A stretch of 64,000 bases of DNA from the NCBI GenBank assembly GCA_030272585.1, contig BSYQ01000012.1, positions 1,054,001 to 1,118,000 of the forward strand, written 5' to 3'. Source of the stretch: Bryopsis sp. KO-2023 (lineage: Eukaryota; Chlorophyta; Ulvophyceae; Bryopsidales; Bryopsidaceae). The position numbers and the translations under genes were made by a program. Positions 10,540-20,454 of the stretch are shown here, piece after piece (positions within the stretch are counted from its first letter, which is position 1; each line of letters starts with the position of its first letter). The notes below the pieces were generated by a model. That model was not told the origin of the DNA, searched no databases, and was given only the letters and a program-made list of their open reading frames with translations.

Positions 10540-12160
10540 TGTCACTGGGATTTTTCTGAGAAGCGTGAAAAATGTGTTTCGACTTTTTTTTTCAGGTAGG
10601 AAAGTCCGGAACGACTGCTGCTCCCTGGGTTGATGGACTGAAGATCGAGGGGGCCCTTTTTATTGCAAAAACTGGGCAAGATCGCGTGCAGATCTGTTCT
10701 CTGGAGTGGCACGGGACGTCAATTGACGCGAAATCGACATCAACGTGTCAACTCGTTTTGCTGTGAAGGCACTTTCGGCGGTGTAGGGTGGTTTTCCTCT
10801 CTTGGAACTGGTCTGTGTGGGGGGGGGCGCGTCCAAAAGTTTCCTGCCCCCCCTCCCCCCCCCCCCACACACACAATTCTAATTGTTTCTGGTGTTGTGT
10901 ATTGGTTGCGACAGCAGCTGTGGGGGCTTCAAAAATTTCCACCAAGTTTACGTTTTCCAGCAATCCACTGGTAATTTGCTCCCCAGAACGCTTGGAACGC
11001 GACATTCAGTGAGAGGACTGTGTTCCGCTTTTTTCTCCTCTTTTTTTCAGTTCTTAAAATAGATTATGAGGGTGTGCAACCCTGGATTACTTAACTTCTG
11101 TTTTTGTTCCTTTTCGAGCATATGCTCAATGTGGAATCACATTTTTTTTTGTCTTCTTAGAATTCTGAGAAAAAACAATGCAGGTATTAGGAACAAGTTT
11201 ATTATGGCAATAGTTTCTGGGTCAACCGGCAAGCAATGCTATCGGTGAAGTTTCAATTCTAACATGGGCTGAAAACAAAACCAGACTCTGTACCTCCAGT
11301 TTTTTCAACAACAAAACCAGAAAGAGAAGCAAAAAGAACAAAAAAACAGTCCCGAGTTCAATTTCGAAACTACAGGGAAGCGGACCATCAAGGGAAAAAA
11401 ACACAAAATTGCTCGGCACCCAGAAACTACCTGCTCCCCAACAAAATCATCAGAACAAAACACTTCCCATTTTCTGTATTGTTTCGATACATACAATTTT
11501 CCTTGTGTTTGAGGTTAATAGTATCTGGGACCTCTGCGGAATAGTCCCCCAAAAAAGCCGAGATCCTGCAACAGGGATACTTATGGGAAAATAATACTTG
11601 GGAAACTTGGGTTGGAGAGCCCACGACCAGAATCCGCATTCACCTGTGCATATGGCAGATTGGCCATTCTTCCAAGAATTCGCCCCAGTACCTCCTCTTT
11701 TCCAAGCACCTTTCCAACAGACAAATTGAACATGGTCCCTTTCAGAATCCTCTACTCTGGATCCCTGCCACAGATGTGCAGTAGCTTCCAGAGGGAATAT
11801 CAAAAAGAGTGAGAATGAGTAAAGGCGTTCGCAAAGAGGACCCTTCTGGAAATCAGATAAGATATTTTCTGTAGTGGAACAGAAATTTTGCTGAAGGAGA
11901 AGCCGGATGAATGAACACTGCAACATATTCTCTAGAGAGGAGACCCCATCAACCGAAAACATTACGAGACATACCCACCAGAATGGAGCCTGTTGCATCG
12001 GGGGAATGCAAAATGAAGCCCTTGGCCAGCAAGGTTTATACACGTTAAAAAAGCTAATAAAGCTTCAATCGACGCATCCAATCAGTTGAAAGCAAATCAT
12101 CAACATAAGAAGCTAACTCAACCAAATATGTGGAGACCACACTCAATGGAGAGAGACTGC
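10540..12160. other. Intergenic region with an unassigned open frame
   Basis: No gene can be supported. A 197-codon frame on - (11,450-12,043) is rich in Trp, Cys and Phe and matches nothing I recognise, so it may be chance or degraded element sequence. A C-rich/G-rich tract lies at 10,820-10,870. The segment 12,025-12,095 resembles 61,790-61,850 (shared CCAGCAAGGTTT and ATCCAATCA blocks), hinting at an old dispersed repeat. Confidence 0.4.
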
Positions 12161-12174
12161 ATTCATGCCCAAAC

Positions 12175-12575
12175 GTGGGCACCGACCCGTTGGACAGGAC
12201 CGGACAGGACCGGACACCACTTTCAAGACCGGAAATGACCTTTATTAGACAGATGTCGGACCTGTCCAGACCGGTCCGACACCTGTCCAATAAAGGTCAT
12301 TTCCGGTCCAGTAAAGGTACACCTTTATTGGACCGGGTCGGACCTGTCCACCCTTTTTTCCTTCTCAATTGCGTCCTGTCCAGACCGGTCTAACCTGTCT
12401 GGACATGTGATTTCCTGTCTAATAAAGGCGTAGAAGCCGCTAATTAGTTACCTGGACAGGTTTGACCGATCGGACAGGTGTGACGCTCAGTACACCTGTT
12501 TTAGACCGGCTCCAGGTCGATCTGGACAGGTGGGCTGCCTGTCCAGACCGACCTGGCGCATGTCTAGAACAGGTC
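12175..12575. repeat. Cluster of GGACAGGT/ACCTGTCC and ACCGG motifs (probable miniature element)
   Basis: Short motifs GGACAGG, CCTGTCC and AGACCGGTC recur on both strands about every 20-40 nt. Long inverted segments around TAAAGGTCATTTCCGG (12,233-12,310) can fold back. The style matches the motif arrays of the hAT-type elements elsewhere in the window, but I could not find terminal repeats or a target duplication. A separate hairpin (ACACAATTAAGCAC with its inverted partner) lies at 12,575-12,610. Confidence 0.55.
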
Positions 12576-12662
12576 ACACAATTAAGCACTTTTAGCGTGC
12601 TAATTGTGTATCAATTGACTGGGAACTGAGTCAATTAATTAAACAACAAGTAATATTGTTAC

Positions 12663-13290
12663 ATGTATTTTTATTGCATGAATAACGTGAGCCAAGCTCA
12701 CCAACCACCGATTGGAGGGACTCAATCGACTCTAGGAGGACTCGAACTCGGGTTAGCTAAGTCCAAGTCGAGAGCACTACGAGGTAGCAGACCCCACCAT
12801 AGGGACATTAATGGGGTCCGTGATAAAAACCGAGGGGAAAGAAAAATTTCGATATACGATTATTTTTGGGTGCAATATACTTGGGAGAAAACTGAACTCT
12901 CGATTGATATTCAAGGGTGTATCGTCGGAGAAACTAATAAAAGGGTCAATTTCCTATGAGATTGCTCCGGAAAATTGACGATCCTTCGGTTACCCGGATA
13001 TGTTGGCCCTAGGAGTTCACCGGGCGGCATGAGTTATGAAATAGCAGTGAATGATTGAATCAATCGGTGGGTTCGCTACAGTGTGTTAGGGTTCGAGCAA
13101 AAACATTCAATCCTTGTATTGGATGATTTCAGATATCACAAAGTGAAGAGTGTCCTTGAGAGCTTGAACGTGATGGAAACGAATATTTGCTTCATCCTAG
13201 GAGGATTAACACCGAAGATGCAACCTTTGAATCAATGAATCAATAAGGAGTTCAAGCGAAATATCAAGGCTGAAGTATTAAAATCTTGAA
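12663..13290 (+). pseudogene. Decayed pogo/Tigger-like transposase (DDE_1 type)
   Basis: The frame around 13,107-13,289 reads ILVLDDFRYHKVKS..., then GGLTPKMQPLNQ, stop, INKEFKRNIKAEV. This matches the second catalytic Asp block and the following G-G-x-T...QPLD...NKxFK block typical of DDE_1 (pogo/Tigger/CENP-B-type) transposases. Just upstream, 12,663-12,959 is an open frame with SIDIQGCIVGE, plausibly the preceding core. Stops at about 12,957 and 13,234 and a frame change show it is dead. No terminal repeats were found. Confidence 0.7.
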
Positions 13291-13549
13291 ATGATTCTTG
13301 ATTCTTTTATCGGAAAGCTTTTTCCAGACTGTATAGACAAACCCCGTTGGCTCTACTCGAGAAGGGCTCTTAACCCAACCCGACAAACCTACTTAATGAC
13401 AAACCCATCACGCTCATTGGCCAAAATAAACTCCGGCTGAAATAAGTTTTGGCGCAAAAAAATCTATCAAGTTCTCTTTCGGATTTAGAGCAATTAGGCG
13501 TTGCTAATTTTAGCATATATAGCGATTGGCAACCTTTTAATTGATCAAG

Positions 13550-13725
13550 CAGGAGCCATTGAAGAGGAAATTAAGTCACTTGAGAAACGTGGAGTCATTA
13601 AGGAAATGAGATGGAACATTCAATTTTTTTTAACATAGTTTATTTTTGCAACCACTCGTGTTTCAAAAGCCTAGTGGAACGGCCGTTCGTGTTACCTTAG
13701 ATTGTAGACGTGTTGTCACAGCTGA
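13550..13725 (+). pseudogene. Reverse transcriptase fragment (N-terminal RT blocks)
   Basis: Reads AIEEEIKSLEKRGVIKEM and, about 90 nt later, QPLVFQKPSGTAVRVTLDCR. These correspond to the E-I-xx-LLxxGVI and V-x-K-x-x-G-x-x-R-x-x-D-x-R blocks that open the RT domain of LTR-type retroelements. A T-run with a stop separates them. Short, single fragment with no flanking LTR seen. Confidence 0.6.
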
Positions 13726-13832
13726 GTCGTAACACGTGTTGATAAATTTTTTTGCACGTGGGAAGCTTTGTTACCGCTGCAGAAAACTATCTTAACACAA
13801 ATAAATCCGGAGTACCGGGTAAACCTCGGCAT

Positions 13833-14063
13833 CTAGAGGAATTTCCGGGCTTCCTCTAAAATACGTGTAACGACGAAGTGGAAGAGTAACTCAGTTCCAT
13901 TAAATCCTCGTATTAAACATTGAAATTTGTATTGCCTTTTTTCGAGGTTAAAACAAAAGTAGCGACTGAATTCGTCATTGATCCCAAGAAACCCGTCCTT
14001 TAGATCTGTTATTGAAAAGCCTAGCTGACATTGGCTGATATCATAAATGAAGCTCGCAATCAA
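13833..14063 (-). pseudogene. Reverse transcriptase palm fragment, opposite orientation
   Basis: The - frame contains FSITDLKDGFLGI, then KRQYKFQCLIRGFNGTELLF and HFVVTRILEE. This matches the S-x-x-DLKDG(F/Y)xxI catalytic block and the following Y-x-F-x-x-x-x-x-G block of retroelement RTs. The first catalytic Asp is present, and the YxDD-equivalent block is not in this piece. It lies about 110 bp from a + strand RT fragment carrying the preceding blocks, so the gene was broken and partly inverted. Confidence 0.65.
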
Positions 14064-14906
14064 TGGGATTATGATCGCAGACTCTTGGGGGAAGGAGTTT
14101 CTTAGGTCAGGTTTAGGTTAGATTTTCTAGGTTGGCTGCGGGAAAGTTAATTGAATCACACACTGGGCATTTCCAACACAGTCGTGGAAATATTATCTGA
14201 GGGATGTTGAAATCAGGTTCAAAACAAGGCCACAAAGAGTACGGATGAGAAGAACTACCAGAATATGAATTGTCAATGCCATGTGATACGACAGCAGTTC
14301 TTTTTATTCCCCCCCCCCCCCACGTCTCCCCTCTCCCCTCTCACTTTGACGAACAAGGTATGAATGATGACACATCACACAACGAGACCCAACATCAGGG
14401 TCTTTCGGGGGAGTTGCCTTAATTCGAGCTTTAGATAATTTTGTCACACAACTGAACTTTTCAACCGATAATGCCCACAATCAATATAATGGGTTTCTGA
14501 CGATTGGTAGCCAAGACATGATGGGTTCTTATGCATTAATCCTCAAAAGTCATAAAATTCAAAATCTGATACCCATGCATGTGTGCACACACTATGCTAT
14601 TGTTGAAAATTATGCTACCTCGATATCTCACGATTCGTGATCGCATTTTGGGCCAAAATGCGATCACCTCCAACGGATGACTCCCAGAGGGGTACGAGCA
14701 AAACAACAGCTCCTGCACATCCTCCCAAGCTTCGGAAACCTCCATAAACCTCCTTCATGGCACGCGCCAGGATTTCTTATTGGGACATAGGGATATAGTG
14801 TATAGTGATCATCATTGACACTCTCTTTTCTAGACCTGTAATTACATGTCTAGTATTCATTTATAAATGAATACTAAAGACTTTTGTTGATTTTTCTTGT
14901 AGTAGG
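14064..14906. other. Intergenic region
   Basis: No supported gene. It holds a C-run at 14,310-14,322, an inverted repeat GCATTTTGG/CCAAAATGC at 14,642-14,665, and the upstream region of the gene beginning at 14,907, including ATTCATTTATAAATGAAT (14,855-14,872), a palindrome. Confidence 0.45.
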
Positions 14907-15272
14907 ATGGACGGCCTCAAACTGATGAATGTCTTCATGTACAAGGAGGAAACTATTCTCCAAACACTAAAAAACAATCTACGCCTTGAGACCGATTCCA
15001 TCAGAAAGTTGAGGGACCTGGAGCCCGATTTTCTCATCGAACTGGAACCGTTTGAGATTTTGGTAAGAATTTTTTACATCCATTGATTTTCCATCTGAAA
15101 ACGAAAAACAAATAAGAAACAGTTTGTCCACAACAATAGATCTAACTGTACAATTTGCCTTTCAGGATGTCCCACCATTTCTAGACGTGAACTCGGCGGA
15201 GGAGTTCACATCTACAATTTCTGGTGCACAAGAAGTGGATGGCAAAGAAACATATGTGTGGCTCCACAACAG
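14907..15272 (+). CDS. Two 5' exons of an unrecognised gene
   Basis: Exon 1 (14907-15062, phase 0, donor GTAAGA) encodes MDGLKLMNVFMYKEE followed by a charged helical segment. Exon 2 (15166-15272, acceptor TTTCAG, donor CAG|GTGG) continues in phase with DVPPFLDVNSAEEF and ends near YVWLHN. That is 87 complete codons, acidic, with no signal peptide or membrane segment. A possible acceptor (TTGTAG) just before the ATG means an upstream exon could exist. The downstream exons are not resolved; the frame at 15,675-16,284 is the likely continuation. No family recognised. Confidence 0.65.
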
Positions 15273-15674
15273 GTGGAACTTTTTTTGCTCAATTTAAAAA
15301 GCCAGATTTCAGTTGTGCAAACGATATTTCCAGTACCAATAGACTTATATGAATTTTTTATGTTTCCTTGCATTATATTCTCTACACATATAGAAATCAA
15401 TATTTTTTACAAGACCATCGTTCAATGGCAGGTTCATGCTTCTAGAATAAAAACTATGTCGTGTACTATTAGAAAAAATACTAGAGAGAATTCGCGGATT
15501 ATATTTTTTTCAAATTCGCAAGATTTAAATTGTGGGTGATCGTCAAACAAATCTTGAAATGGAATCAACAAGACGAAAGAATCTCTTCTTTTTTCAAGTG
15601 GACTTGCCCTTTCGGACCTTTGGGTCTATGCGTGGGGGAAGGCGCTGTTTTGGTGGTGGTGAAAAGTGATGATT

Positions 15675-16284
15675 TGGAGAAACAAAATTCCGAGGTGGGG
15701 AAAGGGGAAGGAATCCCTCTCTCCGAGGGATCAAAAAATCAAAAATTTGGATCAAACATGATCCAAAAAGATCTCGAAATTCTTGTTTTAAAATTCTGGC
15801 CAAGGGATGCATGCGGTACTCGTTTGGTAACGAGGATGTCGAAAGCAGCTTCGGGTCCATACAATGCAATGCAGAGCTTATCTCACTCTTTTCTGATTTT
15901 GTTTCGAAAGAAAAGATTTTACCGCGGGATGATAGGGAGAGCGTGGAAAGAAAAATTGGATACCTCGTGAATCAAATCAACACGACATTAAAAATAGGGT
16001 TGGAAAAGTATGAGGGAGGCAAGGGTGGTGAAAAAGTATTTCGAGGTGTGACAACACTGTATGTGGAAAATACAAAAGCAAGCGTTTTCCCGAAACTCCT
16101 CAAGAGCATCACTAATGAGAGAGTGGAGGTCCCAAGGCGGAAGAGAACCGCAAGAGTTGAAGGAGGGGAAGATCGAGCAAGAACCATGCAATGTTTCACG
16201 AGTCAGAGTTGGAAGATATTTATTTTGATAACGATCATTCATGATGATGTTGGAATATCGATGAACATAGGGGATCGAGAATGA
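15675..16284 (+). CDS. Probable 3' exon of the gene starting at 14,907
   Basis: A 203-codon stop-free frame follows a TGA at about 15,672. Its content is protein-like (SLFSDFVSKEKILPRDD, KIGYLVNQINTTLKIGLEK, then a basic PRRKRTARVEGG segment). A second + frame (15,530-15,970) overlaps its 5' part and also looks coding, so the splice or frame change near 15,600-15,830 is unclear and the gene may be damaged. The last 30 codons are hydrophobic. No family recognised. Confidence 0.5.
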
Positions 16285-16540
16285 GGAATGTGTGGAAAGA
16301 AGTGAGATTGCGTATCATTAAGAGGGTGTGAAAAGTGGCAGCGTATTGTGTGGGTTTTTTCAACCTTTTTTTCTCTCTCTAGAAATCGTTGGTTAACGAC
16401 TCGTTAATAACAAGCTCACAGGCACTCGTGGTTACAATAGGTCTGATTAATATGGGTTAATCACACTGCAGCTTCTAAGTTTCGCACTTCCTTTGGACGA
16501 AGTAAGGCATGCAGGAAAATATTCTTGACACTCTCCACGC
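16285..16540. other. Left flank of hAT copy 2
   Basis: Non-coding sequence ending in the octamer CTCCACGC (16,533-16,540), the left half of the target duplication. Confidence 0.6.
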
Positions 16541-16549
16541 CATACTATG

Positions 16550-16870
16550 GATCCGATCACGATCTAATCGGTCGTGGATTGATCGGTCCGACCGATTAAA
16601 TCGTGATCGGGTTTTTCCGATCAGATCGATCGCCGATCAAATCGGTTTGGCCGATCATCGATGGAGATCGGCCGATCACCATTCTGATCGGCTGACCGAT
16701 GAAATCGGCCGACTATGAACGGCCGATCACGATCACACCGTTCGACATCGGCCGATCAAGCGCCGACCGGGCGAGGCGCTTGATCGTGATCGTGGTCGTG
16801 ATCGGTTGCGCCGTTCAAAGTCGGTTCGCGCCGATTATGATCGGCGCAAGGCCGATTATGATCGGCCCCT
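16550..16870. repeat. Subterminal GATCGG/CCGATC array, left end of hAT copy 2
   Basis: Near-continuous CGATCA, GATCGG and CCGATC motifs on both strands begin directly after the terminal repeat. The array probably holds transposase-binding sites and possibly the transposase promoter, since the first ATG follows at 16,998. Both roles are inferred. Confidence 0.85.
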
Positions 16871-16997
16871 CGTTACGTAGCCGCATCTGGTCATGCTTGG
16901 CGCCGGTGGTTACTCACGGTCTGTTCGTACACGGATTCTGTTCCCATCAACACCTTATACTGCTCAGGTCACCTCGTGGCCACTCGCGACGTGGAAA

Positions 16998-19642
16998 ATG
17001 GTTCGGCATGGAAAGGGAAAAGCGCGCGTTACTGCCCCAAAACAGCTGCACCGTATCTTCGGACCACAGAGGCGGAGTGGATCTGGAACCGGATCTGCGG
17101 AGGGTTTGGGAAGTCGTCCTGAGGGCAGTGTTCCATCCGTGGAGCAACAGGGCTCAGGGCGAACGTCCGACCCCGAAAACAGTGCGTTACTCCAATTTCT
17201 GAGCTGGTGTGTTGCTTTGTTTTCAACCTGGTCACTGGAGGTGACTGCCTTGTGCAACTGACTCAGCTAGGGGGGTGGGTGAAGTGTTTGTGCTGCCCTG
17301 CAGTGATAGGATCTGGTACAATTGAGACACTGCTGATTGCAGATGTGAATCCAGATGGTGGGAAGCAGGGTAATACCTGGGTTGATCCGATGTTTGTGAC
17401 AAATGAAGCTGGAAAGCTGATGCTGTTCAAGGATCAACGTAACAAGACTGTTGTATCATGCAGAATCTGTGGTGACAACCTTGTATATATCAAGGGTGGC
17501 AGGATCCCACTTGTCAACCATGCAGCCAAACATGGTATCAGAAGCAGCACTGAACTGGACCTGGCTGTTAGTGTTGGATTCGATGTTTATCGAGCACAAG
17601 TTGTAGAGCATGAGGAAAGGAATCAGAAACGGAGCCGACAGGGGGAAAAGATCATATCGTTTGGGAAGCAAAAAACCCTGACATACGTCTCAAAATGGGG
17701 GGCCACTTCCCGGGAGTTCAAACAGTATCGGGACAAGGTGATGTGCTTTGTGGTCAGTACTGGGGCACCGTTCAGAATCGTGGAAGACGACCACTTTCGC
17801 AAACTCTGCAGCCAACTGAACGCATCTGCTCCGGCTCTGTCGGCCAAATCCATGTCCCATTGTGTTGGTCAGGCTGCCAAGGATCTGAGGAAGAAGTTGC
17901 AGGAACTGAATCTGACCAGATTTAGACCCTGTTTTGTTGCTGACGGGTGGTCCCAGCAACACAAGCACTGGCTTGCCATGGGCGCCGTGTATATCCACCG
18001 GGATCTGGAACGGGACATGTTCGAACTGAAGCGGATCAGCCTCGGCACCTGGGAGATGAACGGAACTGCAACTGCTAAGATGATCTGCCAAAAAATGAAC
18101 GAAATCAGGAAGGAGTTCAATCTGGATCAGTATCGGGCCAGCATAGTCACAGATCATGAGGCCAGGATGGGTCTCGCTTGCGAGCAGGAGAATCTGTACG
18201 ACTGGCACGGATGCGGAACCCATCGGATCAACCTCGGTGTCAAGAAAGCCTTCAAGCACGCCCCAACTGATCTGAGCAATTTAGTGACCAGGGTACACGA
18301 CATCTGCAGGACCGTCATGGGTGCCTCCACTCATTGGGAAAAGCTGAAGGAGTTTCAGATCAATCGGGTGGGGAAAGAACGAGCTGAACAGGAAGCACAA
18401 CGTGCCCAGGCTGCCCGCCAATTGGTGGCTGATCAGATCGCTTCATCGACGGGTGCCTCAGGGGTAGGCATCAGCATGGTTGATCAGACCCTGCCTGTAG
18501 ATTTAGAGGAGGAGGTTCAGATTGTGGATGCTCCAGAAGAGGAGGCTAATGAGAACGAAGACCTGAGTCAGGAGCAAGCTGACCAAATAGCACCTGACCG
18601 GATGTATTCAAGCGATGAAGAACCTTGTCCCGACGATCTGGATGATGTGGAGGAACCTGCCGACTGCCCTGGACCTGTTCGGAGATCACAGAAAGTGCTG
18701 AGACTGACCTTGGAAGTGGAGACCCGCTGGAATTCAACCTGGTATATGATACATCGGTTTCTGATCCTGAAACCTGATTTGATCAAGCTCCTTGAACTCC
18801 TTCCCCCCCAATACATGCTCAGCTCTGAAGACTGGAGTACCCTGCTGGAATTGTACCACACTCTGAAGCCGTACAAGGAAGCCACGAAAGTATTGGAGGC
18901 AGAAAAAAAGGTTACGGGCAGTGCCGTTCTGATGCTCATGGCCCGGATCAGTGCTGCGGTAGACGCCATGGTGTTTCAGGATCAAAATGTGACAGCCTTT
19001 CGGGACAAACTCCGCACCTTCATGGACAAGGAATTCGATGACCCCGAATGGCTCCTGGCAGTGGGGTGCATGCAGCATCTGGATCCGACCCGCCTGGCAC
19101 TGGACGACCCTGAGCTGACTCGGTATCTGTGGGGATCCCGGGGAGCCTTTCCAAAACTGGTGCACCAATATCCCAGGCCTGATCAGTGGGTTGCAGATGT
19201 GCTGAAGGAGTGCGTGCACCTGATGGAGGAATACCAGGGAAGATCAGAAAACAACCCAACAGTTCCCCCTCACCGCGAACGAGGAGATCGAAGGAAAAAA
19301 AAGAAAAATGAGAATCCAGAACGGGACTGGCTGAGTGTGTGTCCTCCTCCTTCTGGTCCGGGCGGTTCTTTGTCTGAGGAGTGGAACAGATTTTGTGGGG
19401 TGAGAAGAGTGATTCAAAGTACTGCATCTGTTCTGGATTGGTGGAGGGTACACCAAATTGTGTTCCCAACAGTTTCGGCGCTGGCTGCGGAATACCTTTG
19501 CATCCCTGCCTCCAGCGCATCTGTTGAGCGGATGTTCAGTGTGAATGGACATCAGCTCAACAAGCGCAGGAGGCAGATGGAGGTGTCCAAAGTGCGGGAT
19601 CTGACCTTGATCCGGGACAATCTGCATATGCTCAGTGAATGA
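16998..19642 (+). CDS. hAT transposase
   Basis: Model: exon 1 16,998-17,181 (MVRHGKGKARV..., donor GTGCGT) and exon 2 from 17,304 (acceptor CTGCAG) or 17,343 (acceptor TTGCAG) to the stop at 19,642. Both joins keep phase, giving 840 or 827 residues. Order of features: BED-type zinc finger (CRIC...H-x3-H, about 17,455-17,535); FVADGWS; IVTDHEARM; WHGCGTHRINL; a long acidic insert; TRWNSTWYMI; and the C-terminal hAT dimerisation domain with IPASSASVERMFS (about 19,430-19,640). These are the hallmark hAT blocks, with acidic residues in place. The enzyme would cut and join the element's terminal repeats in the nucleus. No stop or frameshift is visible, so it may be functional. Confidence 0.93.
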
Positions 19643-19689
19643 TCTGTTCTGTCCTGTTTTGCCTAGGTTCTTCTTGGATGGGTGGGTGC

Positions 19690-19905
19690 TGGGTATACAT
19701 GTTCTGATATGTTCTGCTGACCTGTTTTTTTTTTATATGTTGTGTTTTTTTTGATATGTTGTGTTTTTTTTGATATGATGTTTTTTTTTTGATATGATCT
19801 AGCCTGTTTTTTTTTTGGATATGATCTGGCCTGTTTTTTTTGTTGATATGATTTGGCCTGTTTTTTTTTTGGATATGATCTGGCCTGTTTTTTCTGGAGA
19901 TGTAA
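19690..19905. repeat. TGATATGATCTGGCCTG plus T-run tandem array
   Basis: At least six imperfect units of GATATGATCTGGCCTG followed by 7-10 T lie just downstream of the transposase stop. They may include its polyadenylation region. Unit length varies through the T-run. Confidence 0.75.
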
Positions 19906-19921
19906 ACAAGATTTCAGAACT

Positions 19922-20198
19922 TCAAAAGTGTCTTAACATTTATGAATCATTTCCAAGTTGGAAATTCCAACCCTTAAGACTCCAAAACACATAACTCAGG
20001 GCTGAGCAGCAAATAATCAGAAAACATTCTTACACCAAAGCCCATAAGTCCATACAATCCAAAAGTGTCTTAACATTTATGAATCATTTCCAAGTTGGAA
20101 ATTCCAACCCTTAAGACTCCAAAACACATACTCAGGGCTGAGCAGCAAATAATCAGAAAACATTCTTACACCAAAGCCCATAAGTCCATACAATCCAA
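19922..20198. repeat. Tandem duplication of about 139 bp
   Basis: Two nearly identical copies (about 19,922-20,061 and 20,062-20,198), each starting CAAAAGTGTCTTAACATTT and ending near CATACAATCCAA. They lie in the non-coding space between the convergent genes of hAT copy 2. Confidence 0.85.
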
Positions 20199-20454
20199 GC
20201 ACTTGACCACCGAACAAAACAGAAATGCGGCTCATAAGATCACCATGTTCATTACAACTCCCGTGCACAAAAAAACTGAACAGATCCTCAGAAAAAAAAG
20301 CACGGCAGCTCCAGAAAACAGACGAATCAAAAACAGCGTCAAATTCAAAACCCAATCAGTTGTGAAGGTCCAGATAAGATAAGATCAGGTCAGGTTTGGG
20401 GTTCACCATTGGTTGGGGGGAGGAGATAAGATAAGATCAGATCAGGTTTGGGGT

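Noticed and set aside
11450-12043. 197-codon - frame
   Set aside because: No motif, unusual Trp/Cys-rich composition, no plausible start context or splice partners. Kept only as a note.
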